DNA of 64,000 bases, from NCBI GenBank assembly GCA_021397835.1, contig JAJFZO010000344.1:4836001-4900000 (forward strand), written 5' to 3'. Under the pieces are notes generated by a model. It was not told the origin of the DNA, did not search any database, and saw nothing but the letters and a program-made list of their open reading frames with translations. The translations under genes and the position numbers were made by a program. Below, piece by piece: positions 13,601-25,800 of the stretch; the stretch's first letter is position 1, and every line of letters starts with the position of its first letter. This DNA comes from Moringa oleifera (Eukaryota; Streptophyta; Magnoliopsida; Brassicales; Moringaceae).

Positions 13601-13622
13601 TATCATAACAAAAAAATAGATC

Positions 13623-16223
13623 AATGATAAAATTTTAAATCCATCGCTAATAACAATGTTTTAAATCGATTAATAATTTAGCGATGATAGATAAAAAAAC
13701 ATTAATGATTAAGTAATGACAAATTGGTTGATTTCAAGTTCGAAACTAGTAGAAAAGTATATTTATCACTAGGTTATAAAGTTTAATGATTAACATAGGC
13801 CAAAATTTAGTGACAAACATGATCTATTACCAGCCCGTAAGACTTAGCGATGGACTATGTTTATGGTTAGCTTATAAGATTGTTGCTAAAACTACTATAA
13901 ATTTTTTTAAAAAATAATTTTTACACTAGACAATCAACCAAAACAAATTAAAAGTTCATATAATCCATAAAAAGTGAATAAGTACATAACTATTCTGTTC
14001 TAATAGAGTACGATAAAGATAGCTGAAAATTAATCTAAGCATCATGAGCACCCTCAAGCACAGTGTTGGAAGTGTGCTTCTTAAGAATAGAGTCTTTATC
14101 TTAAAGATGCGATTATTCATCTCACTTTTTCTTTATAAATGCTTTGCAATTAAGTTTCAAATCGTAGGCGATCCTATTTTTTTTGCGCTAGGCCCCTCCT
14201 TTGTTTATGTTTTCACTCTAACCGTTCTTCCATGTCGTCCAAATTTGACAATTCAAAAATTATTTGCACAATTTATTTTAACGCACATGTTAAACATGTG
14301 AGTTATATTAAATATTCATTAATTATTTTAAAATGATATATCTAAAGGAATATGACTTATTAATAAAAATTAATTTTTTATAATTAATTAATCTAACTAA
14401 TTAACATATAATTAAATTATTTGTATGAAATTAATAACTAATTAAATTTACACTAATTAATTAACCTTTAATTATTTTACTTATAATTAATTAATAACAA
14501 CTTACTTCACACCTGATTAACAACTAATGAATTAATTCATACCTAATAAATTAATTTAAATTATTGACATATATATAATTAATTACCATCTAACTAATTA
14601 ATCTACCAAAATAACATGTAATTAACTAATCTAATTAATTAACATATGTGTAATTAAATGTAATTAATTAGTCTAAGTAATTACCATCTAAATAATTAAT
14701 ATTGCAAACCAACATATAATTAATTAATCTAAATAAATGATCTAGCTAATTAACATCTAATTTATAATTAATTAATCTGGCATTAATTAACATCTAATTA
14801 TTAATTTAGCTAACTATTTGATGTCTAATCAATTAATCTAACTAATTAGTATCTAATTGACTGACATATAATGAACATATAATTAAACATTTAACTTATT
14901 GAAATCTATTTAACTAAAATCTAATTAATTAATTGAAGTAATCAAAACTGTTCGATGTTTAATCAATTAATCATGTGAATTTATCTATTTAGTTTCCCAA
15001 AACTTCATGAAGCACAACATAGCATAAGTATGCAAATGCAAGATGTCGTTACGATTTTAGAGGTAATCCTACTCCAAGCTTATACACATTAGAAACAAAA
15101 GGAAAAAAGTTATCAATATTTTAATTATTTAATCTAATTATTGACATTTAACTAAACAATATTATTAATTAATCTAAATAAACAATTTAATTATATTATC
15201 TAATTAATTTACATCTAAGAAATTTACCTCTATTTTATATCTAACTAATTAATCTAATCAATTAACATCTAATATTTAATTGGTATATACTTAACATCTA
15301 AATTAGTAACAACACTTAACGTATAATTAATTGACAAATTAAAACTAATATCTAATTAAAAATATTAATTTAATTATTCATTATTATCTAGATAATTAAC
15401 ATCTAACTAATTTATATTTAATTATCTAATTAATTTATTTTTACCTAATTAACATCTAATGAACTCATGAATCTAATTAATCCTAATTAAAAACTGACAT
15501 CAATTCTCATTAACAATTAAGCAATTATTCCTAGGTAACATAAACTTAGCATGTTAATTAATGAAAATTGAGCATTTTAATTGACAATAACTTAACATAT
15601 AAATATACTAACAATTAACAATTAACTAAAATCTAACATATATATCTAAATACAATTAACAATTAAATATTAAAATGTAAACTCATTCATTAAACGTACA
15701 GTAACGACAATAGCGACACGAGATGAATGACAATGGCGTAGTAGTTGGCAAATGAAGGGCCAAGGCTAGTGACTAGCAGGAAAGCGTTAGATGAAACTGT
15801 TGCTTGTTGTGGCGACTCCTCAATAGGTAATGGCGAGGAGGATACTGAGTTAGGAAAGGAGAGGGAGAGGGAGGGGAAAAAAGATAGGAAAAAGGAGAAT
15901 GAGTGGAAGAAAGAAGTCGACGATGTGATCGTCGGCTCTTTGATGACATTGTGAGCTAGGTTGAAAGGAAAAAGGATGGTTGAAAATGGCCACTGGCGAT
16001 GTTGGGAAAAATGTGGGAGAGAGGGAGAGAAAACTAGGGTTACTGCCCTAGTTTAATACCCACTTGAGGCGACCATCAGTGGTCAACGTCAAGTTTTTTA
16101 AAAATGGCTAAAGATGGATTCACGATGATCATTAGCTAGCAATCACTCTGAGATTCATTAATATATTTTTTTAAAAATAAATTTAGTGATCAAATTTATA
16201 GCGATTGTTAAAATTTTATCATT
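13623..16223. mobile_element. Probable non-autonomous DNA transposon, unclassified
   Basis: An inverted repeat encloses this stretch: AATGATAAAATTTTAA followed by ATCCATCGCT at 13623-13648, and AGCGATTGTTAAAATTTTATCATT at 16200-16223, whose reverse complement matches with a short gap. TAGCGAT/ATCGCTA-like motifs recur inside both ends. Near the right side (about 15700-16130) composition rises sharply in G+C, with GGCGACGATG-like blocks. Such mosaics are common in plant CACTA-type derivatives, but I found no CACTA terminus, no clear target duplication and no transposase. The class is therefore left open. Confidence 0.4.
14300..15690. repeat. Degenerate tandem-like repeat of TAATTAAT / ACATCTAAT units
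   Basis: About 1.4 kb is made almost entirely of variants of two short words, TAATTAATCTAA and TTAACATCTAATTAA, alternating at irregular spacings of roughly 20-35 bases. The block is interrupted at about 14985-15110 by ordinary-complexity sequence. It is not a simple microsatellite and not a clean satellite. It encodes nothing. Confidence 0.6.
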
Positions 16224-16544
16224 AATTAATGGTTAAGTAAAAATTTAATTCTTTAACGATTTTATAACTAATTTTCACTATTTAATGATTAAATTATTTA
16301 TTACTTTAAAATTTCATTATAATGTGCATAATATGAAATTTTGAATTTTTTATATGTATTTGAGTTTGACTTATATTATTATATATTTAATATATTTTTA
16401 AAATAAATAAAATTAAATTAAAAGATTAGACTCAATACTGTCCTTTTCTTAATCTGTAATTAAGAAAAATATAGATTGTTAATACTCATTCTTTTTTTTT
16501 AAATGGTAAATAAAGTTAAAAGCCTTTAAACATAAAAATAAAAC

Positions 16545-17110
16545 ATGCAACAAAACTTATCATTCACTTTCAAGCTCTATGACATTCTCCCAAACCCATT
16601 AGAGGACAACTCCAGATCACCGTTTTTTCATCTGTTGCATCGAGCTCTGATTTGTTAACCAATTCGAATACTTGTTACTTTTCTTGTATATCTGTTACAC
16701 TTTAACCAACCAATTTTTCTCTATAAAGTGTCTAATATAAATTATAAGCTAACTTCCACACCCAAGTTTTAGAATCCACTTCATGTATGATCCTCTTAAA
16801 CTTTTTTGTCATCCTAATTGTAAAGCCAAATAAACACCGTGTAGTTCTGTTTTGAAAATTGAAGGTTTTTGTTAAACTTGACAATCCAGCTTGCATTGCA
16901 GTCTTCTAATTAGCCAACCACATCAATCCTCTCTTACTATGTTCAATAAATCATCGGTATTAATCTTACGCCATCCTTGCTACAGAGGATTCTAACAAAT
17001 CAACCTCACCTGTCTATTCTGCAAGTCATGATTTTTGTCCTTTCTAAAAGCATTTAAGAACCTTAATGACATAACTCATTATAATTTGATACATCTTTTT
17101 AAGATGCGTG
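16545..17110 (-). pseudogene. Possible LINE ORF2 C-terminal remnant
   Basis: On the minus strand short frames resemble the C-terminal region of plant LINE ORF2: a WRNKEMHNLAFTHLKKMYQ segment around 17150-17090, and later a stretch ending in IWSCPLMGLGECHRA. There are many stops and frame changes and no diagnostic metal-binding or catalytic motif, so this is only a suggestion. The A-rich side expected of a LINE 3' end is not clear. Confidence 0.25.
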
Positions 17111-17199
17111 AAAGCCAAATTATGCATTTCTTTATTTCTCCATGTCAAAAGAAATCAACATCTAACTATCCAATAAGTATACTAATCTGATTTTGATAC

Positions 17200-18440
17200 A
17201 TTCTCTTGACTAATTATCTCTATTATTGTTTTATTGACGTAAGTCCTAGTGGGTCTCTACACAACTAAGCTTTTTTGATATTATTATATCATGTCTTGAT
17301 TAGCAAGATATGGTGAAACGGATAATAATTAAAAAAATAAAACTCATATACCTTTTTATTATTCAAAAACAACATATGGGCTTTTATCTTCTTACTCAAA
17401 TTAATTAATTATAATTTCAATATGTATACAAATTTTAACCAAAAGAAAATGTATGATTACTAATTAAGTCGTGTTTTGATCATACTTATCTGCTTATCAT
17501 AACAATTTTTATTCAGTTCCATGTTTTAGTTTTTCTTTTTTTTTTTAATATATTTTTTAGCTGAAAAAATGATCTTAATTGAGTATTACTTTTTAAAGAT
17601 GACATTATTCGCACATGATTTTACCTAAATTGACAACCAAACATAATTTTAGATGTCATTTGATTGTAACAATGGAGATTGTTTCATTATATTTAATATA
17701 TGCATTATGTACAACCAATAATCAATATATGTGATATTGTTCATAAAAAAAAGAAACAAATAAAATTTAAAATAGATATAAAAAAGTTTAATTAAATCTC
17801 TTTTTATGATTATTGATTAGATCATTTATGTATTTAACTTTTCAATTTGATGCAAATTAGAGGTTAACTTAAATGAGTAAAAAAAATTAAAAATATTTTA
17901 TTATTAAAATATCTCAAATAATAATTTAAATCAATTGTATATTATATTTCAAATTCAATTTTTAAATTTTAACAATTTTTGATTAACAAATTAATTTTTA
18001 TAATTTTTTTAAAATTTTAATAGTGTAACTCAAAAAATATTTTTATTACTTAAAAAATTATGGTTTTTTATAACGTTAGTTTAAATATTTTTTTATATGT
18101 ATAAAAAATTTTAAGTTAAAATTGTTTATATGAAATTTAATTTAAATATGTTAATTTTGAAATTTTTAATAAATCTAATTTCATACAATCAATATTTTAA
18201 AATTTAAAATAAACAATAAATATAATTGATATTTTTTTCATGTTTATTTAAAATTTATAATTTTATATTAATTTTTTATCTAAATCATGAAACACTTATA
18301 TTATTAATTTTTAAATTTGTTTTTCTTAAAATTCCATTTTTCTTATTATGTACCATAATTATTGATCAAGTAAAGAAGTTAAAAAATTAAAATATTTTTA
18401 TCCCAATATGACTGTTTATGTAGGTCAGTAGATATTATAG
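17200..18440. other. AT-rich spacer and presumed helicase promoter region
   Basis: No coding content was found. The last part, near 18440-18470, holds an imperfect inverted pair built on ACGT cores (CTCACACGT at 18442-18450 and ACGTGAG at 18458-18464), of the kind bound by plant bZIP or bHLH factors. Its role is only inferred from its place about 190 bases before the helicase start codon. Confidence 0.35.
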
Positions 18441-18637
18441 TCTCACACGTATGGGAAACGTGAGTCGATTTGCATTTGGCTACCCGTTCCTCCATCATAA
18501 TCTGAGGAAGAAAGGTCCGAGGACCGTAAAAACACAAGCGTAAGCAGTATCGTAACTGGAAGACTTCAAAACACCAAAAGCCTCAGGTGCAACCAAAGCG
18601 CTAAGGGAAACAAAAAGCAGCGGCAACAGCGACAAAA

Positions 18638-21600
18638 ATGTTGGTTCAGCTTCCGCGATTGACCAACTCCCTCAGAGAGCCATTCGATGTTGATCAAGCA
18701 TATCTACGCCGGAAAAGCATCCTCCAAAACCATAACGGGCATCACAAGTAAATTCCTCTCTCAATTTCACTCGTTTTACGTAGACTTTCTTTTATTTATT
18801 TATTCTTTTCAAAATTTTCAACATTTCTGCTTGGTTTTGGTTGCTAAGAAAAAGCAGGAGAATAAGGAAATTGGATTTTTAAGAAAAAAGGTATAGTAAC
18901 TGAATTAATCTAAAAGAAAATGTTGGAATTATTTTACTAGTGTCTGTTTGTGGACTGAGAAAACAAATGCACGGCTGAATTTGATTACTACAATTTGGAT
19001 TAGTTCAAGTTGTTTTATGATTGAAGATAAGAAATGGAGCACCTTTTTTTTTTTTTTTTTTTGAGTTCGTGCGAATCGATTCTTTTTGATTTTGCTAGCT
19101 ACCACTTTTAGGAGTAAAGTTTGCTTCATGGTAGTACTCATAACAATGAATGCATAGATGTATATCTATATATGTATTTTGTTATTGCTGATTAGATTTC
19201 TTTCCCTCTGTTTCCCCTGTAATAATTTTTTAATGTGGTGGCTCAGTACTGGAAACTCACTGGATGAATCGGAGCTTGCAAGGAAGATAGTTCACCGATG
19301 GGAAGAAGGTATTGCATAAAGTTTCATTATCATCTCGTGTAATGCATTCTGTGGATAAGCTTACTTATCTAGTAGATTGTGATACATTTTTCTTTTTGTT
19401 TGTACCTTTATGGACTTTGTGGGGCTGGGGTCAGCTTCTACAGAAGTTCGACAAGCATACAAGCAGTTTGTTGGAGCTGTAGTGGAGTTAATTGACAAGG
19501 AAGTGCCGTCTGAAGGGTTTCGTGAGGTTGCACTTGTTGCATATCATCTTTTTGGCCAGCTGGAAGATGGGGCTGATGTTGACGGAATTATTGCTGCGAA
19601 GAAGTAAAGATTTCGTTGCAATGTTCTAACTCAAATTTGTTTTCATGGGTATTGAAATTGGCAGAGGATGTGATTTCTTTAGTTATTAGGTAGCCGCATG
19701 CTCTTTAAACAATGGAATTAGTGGTTTTGAAAATTTTGAATATTTGATAGAAAATGTAATGATGCATTTAAAGAGATCAGTTTCTGAAGAGAGAAGATGC
19801 GAATCTTATCCATTGCACTGCTGTTACTGCAAGCACACAATGGCAGCTTTTCTGGCCGTTCTGTTTATATTCTTAAACACTTACCTAATGTTTTGTGATA
19901 TGGATTGTCTATCAAAGGTGATGCTTTATGTGAACATGATTATGGCAATTGTTCATTTATGTGATGCCAAATGATATGACAGACTCAACACTCATGGCAT
20001 GTCTTGATGTATATGTAAAATGTTTGAATAAGATCATATAATCTCCCCCAGAATTTTGATTTCTAATGATTTTAAATGCAGGTTAGAATTGGAAAACCTT
20101 ATTGGGCATGCTATTTTGGATGCCAGCTTAAAAAAAGTTGCCACTTTATCGCAGAGGCTTTCTGGTTTGCAACCTAGTGACCACAGGGCACTTGCTTCAC
20201 AGAGCTATGTAAATGGGGTAAGTGATGGTTCAGAATTTGGTGCTGATCTTGTTTTCAATGTGCCAGCTCGATTCCTGGTGGATATTTCTTTGGAGGATGT
20301 GAAATTACTGGACAAGGAAAGTGTTGTACCTTCTTCCTCTCGTGAAGGATGGTATGATCAGAGTAGGTCAACGAATTATCCATCTGCTGCTGATAATGGA
20401 AACTTTAATTTGAGTTGGTTAAGAGATGCTTGCAACCGGATTGTAAGGGAAAGCAACTCACAGCTTTCCCAAGATGAACTGGCGATGGCTATATGTCGAG
20501 TACTTGATTCAAGCAAACCTGGTGAGGAGGTATGTGTTAGTGGTTGTCTTTTCAATTTTAGTGGTGTTTCTTTTGAGTCTAGCTTTTATGATAGCTAATT
20601 TCTCAGCGAATTTACTTTATTTTATATTTGGTGTAGATAGCAGGTGATTTATTGGACCTTGTCGGGGATAGTGCATTTGAAACTGTTCAAGACCTTATAA
20701 CTGTAAGAATATGAACTACTTCTCTGCTTGCTGATTTAATTGGTTTTACAACATTTGAGCTGCACCTAATGGCATTTCTTTTCCTCTATGGTTCTTGATG
20801 TCAACATTATTAAGAAGAATCAATTCTGCTATTTGAATTTGTTTTGACCTGGTTATGCTGATGCATTGTATGAAGGGAGATTCAAAACACCAGATCTACT
20901 TGATTGATATGCCTATATTACTGGATGTTTCTCTCCTTTTCTTCCCTCTCTCTTTCCTTTCTCCCTCTCCCTCCCACACTTGTTAATATTCCTTGGTGAT
21001 TCCCATATATCAGATAGTTCAGGATGGAGAACGAATTCCAGAACTTTTTTTAGCATTATGTTTGAGATTTTGTAGGTTTTTTTTTATAGAAATATGTAAA
21101 ATCTTATTTTCCTTTCTCAGCATCGGAAAGAACTTGTTGATGCAATCCATCAGGGGTTGCTGGTACTTAAATCTGACAAAAAGGCCTCAAACTCCCAGTC
21201 ACGTATGCCTAGTTATGGCACTCAGGTAAGACTTACTTTGTGTTAGACTTTTCATATTACTCATAAAATGTCAAATTGGTTAGTTTACCCGGAAATAGTC
21301 ACTTTTTTGCCTCCTTTTTAGGTTACAGTTCAAACAGAATCTGAAAGACAAATTGATAAACTCAGGCGCAAGGAGGAAAAGCGACATAGACGTGGAGCTG
21401 AGTATGCTGCAGAAAGCAACATGTCAGCTGCAAACTTTTCTTCTTTACTGCAAGCAAGTCAGAAAAAGAATCCATTAGATGATCTAATTGGGTCTGGTGA
21501 AGGGCCCAATTCACTTGCAGTTACTGCACTTCCTCAAGGCACTGTCAGGAAGCATTATAAGGGGTATGAGGAGGTCATTATTCCCCCAACACCAACTGCA

Positions 21601-22863
21601 GAAATGAAACCTGGAGAAAAGCTGGTGTGTCTCATTTACGAAGGATATCTCCCTTGCTTTAGCATTGATAACTGCAAGACATGTCTAGTTTCTCTAAAAT
21701 AGACTTTCTGTAAGTGTAATATAATTTCGAAGGGAGATATGACTGTGAAAAATGGCTGTCAAGCTTTTCCATATAACGAAGTATGGAAGTATGGAATATA
21801 GGTTCGCTATTACATTAATATTGTAGCCAATCTTTTAGGTAATTGTAAAAATTTGTGGAGTGACTCATATAGGGTCTAGTTAGTTGCAGGTTTCTGGTGT
21901 CACGTTATCCTTGATGTACCATGAGTTCTTTCTCTCATCTCCCCCTCTATCTATGATGTTCATCCATGTTGACCGCATTTACTGCTTTTTACTACAACTG
22001 AAAAGATTTACCATCCCTGTTGCCGCTTCCATTCCAATTCCTTTGCTCCACTGACGTATCAGGTTGAGAATCTTCTCATTGATGTGCAACTCTGGTGTTT
22101 GCTTTGGTTTATCTGCAATGTGTACTTGTTATAACTGGAAAAAAGGTAGACCATTAAACTCAAATGCATCTATCGCTTTCTGTTTTCTAACAGCTTCTCT
22201 CTTTGTACCAATCATTAAAGTGGTATAGATGTCTATGCTTTTTGTTGGCCAATGCAACTTGGAGAGTACTTCACTAATGTATGATCAGACTTAATAAAAC
22301 CACAAGTGTTATAAGTGCACGACGGACAGAGGTTCTTATGTTTGCATTAGGTAATAGTGGACATGCAAAAATGTATAACACGGCCTTACATTAACATGAT
22401 CGAGTCTCTATGTGATATGGTGTTATGTAAGTTGTGTTCACTGATCGTCAATGGGCTGGCATCTTGTGTCAAGCTAGAATGTCAGATATCCATTTAGATA
22501 GGGAATAGTGAAAGATGCTGTCCAGTTACAGAAGATTGGTAACATTAGCAAAAAGAGAAAACTTATGAAAACAGATTATATATGATGTCTCTATCTTCAT
22601 TGGAATTATGGGAAACTATCTGTCATCACTTCCAAGGGATTTGAAAGATTGGATTATCTATCATGTTGCTACTTCATTAATACTTTCAGCAGTCATCTAC
22701 TGAATCCATTCTTATTGTATATCTTCTCGTTATTATATCATTTCAGATTGAGATAAAGGAGTTAGATGACTTTGCTCAAGCTGCTTTTCGTGGTTACAAG
22801 TCCTTGAACCGTATTCAAAGTCGAATATTTCAGACAGTTTATTACACTAATGAAAATATACTC
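18638..22863 (+). other. DExH14: Helicase exons 1-8 (N-terminal region and entry to cassette 1)
   Basis: Exons: 18638-18747, 19247-19308, 19435-19603, 20082-20529, 20637-20702, 21121-21225, 21322-21624, 22747-22863. They encode residues 1-460. The region has no catalytic motif until its end. Exon 7 contains a basic, charged helix ([20 protein letters not shown]) followed by the conserved [19 protein letters not shown] segment that leads into RecA1. Exon 8 carries the Q-motif-like stretch ending [15 protein letters not shown]. Exons 1-3 join in split codons; from exon 4 on most junctions are phase 0. Confidence 0.93.
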
Positions 22864-25800
22864 GTAAGTAATTTATTGTCCAGTTGCTCTTGTACTATAT
22901 CTGTCAAAAGTTTGATATGTCTGAAGTGATTTCCATTCTTTTGCAGGTTTGTGCTCCTACGGGAGCTGGCAAAACAAATATAGCCATGATTTCTATTCTA
23001 CATGAGGTGTGCTGTTTGTTGGCTCTCCCTGGGTTTTTCTGCTCTTTTTGGGATCAGACTTCTCATTTTATTTCTTCATAATTTAGATGAGAGTGCATTT
23101 TACAGTCTCTTTCTAATATATTTGCACTTGATTTGGACAAATTGAGTTCAATTTTTTTGTCTAGATATCTCTTATGATGTCATACACATGTGTGAGATTC
23201 TTGTCTCTCTTTTAGGTTTCTGAATTATACAACAAATAAGGAATGTAAAATTTGTATTTGCTTTTGGTACTCCGTTGGTGCACAAATTACTTTAAGTTTC
23301 ACATTTCATCAAATGAAGCCATTTAAACTTTGGTGGAGAGACAAATATTGCAATAAGAGCTTCATGGCATTAGTTACGTGCCTATAAACTGTTGATTTAG
23401 TTCTTTTTTTTTTTAGGCAGGAACAAAACTTCTGATTTAGTTCTTTGTTCCTTAAAGGTGCAAATCATGTATGTTTTTCAAATTTTTTATCCTGTAGATG
23501 GGCGGCACTGCGTTAGTGCTTTGGGAATAAATGTTGTCTTATAATAAGAAAAAGCCATAAGAGCAACAAAAGTTATATCCAATATCTTTCTTATTTACTT
23601 TATATTTTTCATCTGCATTTCTCGTAAGATTATTTCTGCTATTGCTGAATTTATCTATTTATTTTTGTTGCCTTTTATTTCATCAAATGTTTGTAAATCT
23701 TGAATTTAGCCATATTAAGCACACTGAGTATAAGGTACCATACTGTTGATGTACTGTTCTCTGAGCAGCTAGTTAGGAGAAGGAAGCGCTTATGACTCTG
23801 TCAGCGATTGTTCTTATGCAGATTGGACAGCATTTCAAGGAAGGTTACTTGCATAAGGATGAATTTAAGATAGTTTATGTTGCTCCAATGAAGGTAGAAG
23901 CCACAATTTTGTCCTTTTCGATAGTGAATTTAAGATTCAGATGAGTCACTACTGCTAAATACTAGTCACATTCTTTCTAGGCATTGGCTGCTGAGGTAAC
24001 ATCAACGTTTAGCCATCGTTTGTCTCCATTAAATATGAATGTGAGAGAACTTACAGGAGACATGCAACTGTCTAAGAGTGAACTTGAAGAAACCCAGGTT
24101 GCTGCTTATTGTTAAATTATTTATGTTTAGTTTGACTGTCGCTACATGCATGCATGAAGTAATGGTTTCAAGTTCTTGTTTCTTGTGAATCAGATGATCG
24201 TCACAACACCTGAGAAGTGGGATGTCATTACTCGAAAAAGTAGTGACATGTCACTCTCAATGCTGGTAAAGCTGTTAATTATTGATGAAGTGCATCTTCT
24301 GAATGATGATAGAGGTCCAGTGATAGAGGCACTAGTTGCTAGGACCCTCCGTCAGGTAATTCCTAATTGGTTCATCATTATTCCTGCCGTTGAATTTATT
24401 TGAACTGTTACAACTTATGGCTTTGAAGGTTGGGTGATCCCCTCAGCTTTAGCATATTGATTTTGCATTGTATCATAGTAGCAGCAAATTGATTTTTCGT
24501 TTTTTTTTTCTTTTTTGTTGTGGTTTTGCATGGCAGGTTGAGTCAACACAGACAATGATACGAATTGTGGGACTCTCAGCCACTCTTCCCAACTATTTGG
24601 AGGTTTTCTAATTTGATCAATATCTTATGATTCTTTTATCTCCTATTCTACCCCAGCTTTCAAGCTCATTGCTTTTAGTTGTGTGATTTTTTTTCTTTGT
24701 GGTGTGAATACCTAGGTTGCACAGTTTCTTAGAGTGAATCCAGAGACTGGCCTCTTTTTCTTTGATTCTAGCTATCGTCCAGTGCCGCTGGCACAGCAGT
24801 ATATTGGAATCAGTGAGCAGAACTTTGCTGCTAAAAATGAGTTGTTGAATGAGATATGCTACAAAAAGGTCTCTGTTTAAAATTTAATGGTACTTTTCTA
24901 TGTAGCTCAAGTCATAAAATGGTGATTTCTCAGATAGATGTGATTTGGTTCTAGGTTGTTGATTCATTAAGGCAAGGTCATCAGGTAATGGTGTTTGTTC
25001 ATTCGCGGAAGGATACCATGAAAACAGCTGGGAAATTGGTAAATCCTCTTTCATTCTGAATCTGTTATTGATGATTATTTGGTAACTGTCTTTGGGTGGG
25101 GAAGAGAGAAAAAGAGAGATCTATGGGGAGAGGGATAGAGATAGAAAAATATTTTCTTCTCTTTGAAGTTTTTCGTGCCTGCAAAAATGCGTGTACCTTG
25201 TGTGTGTACTTCTCCATGCAATGCAAGGGTGATAGAGTGCATGCATTTATTGGTGTATTTTGCTTTGAATAAGGTAAGTCCATCCTTAGGTTACTAAGCA
25301 ATTGAGTATTACGATTTTCTCTAACATGTCTTGGAGTGAAAAAGAAATGATTTTGCTTGAATGACGTCGAAATAAGTGAATAGCGACAATAAGTAATTGG
25401 AAGTTATTAAATACTAAAGGGACATAAGCTTGCAACTTTCGCCTGAAAGAAACATATACATGAATTATGTCACTGGGTTTTTCTGTTGGGGTGAGGAGAG
25501 TGGGTTGTGGTGGTTATGAACCTAAGACAGACATCTACGAGCAAGTTTGCATCTTCGAGGACATATTCAAGCAAATTACATCACTGTATCCTTTTGGGTT
25601 CTGAACCTAAGGGATGCTTGTTTTGCTTGCATGATCTTTTGTATGGCATGTGGAACAGGTAGAACTTGCTCGAAAGTATGATGATTTGGAGCTCTTTACA
25701 AATGATAATCATCCACAATTTGAATTAATCAAGGCAAGCAACACTGTCACTTCATCCTTTCTGGACCTTGTCATGACTATCAATTTATTGTTATATTTCT

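Noticed and set aside
14300..15690. CRISPR-like array
   Set aside because: The units are degenerate and irregularly spaced with no unique spacers, and the genome is a plant's.
15745..15954. Small plus-strand charged ORF of 69 codons in the GC-richer segment
   Set aside because: Composition is purine-rich and repetitive, no domain is visible, and it lies inside the probable DNA element.
13623..16223. Assignment to the CACTA superfamily
   Set aside because: The mosaic structure is suggestive, but neither end starts with CACTA and no 3-base target duplication was found.
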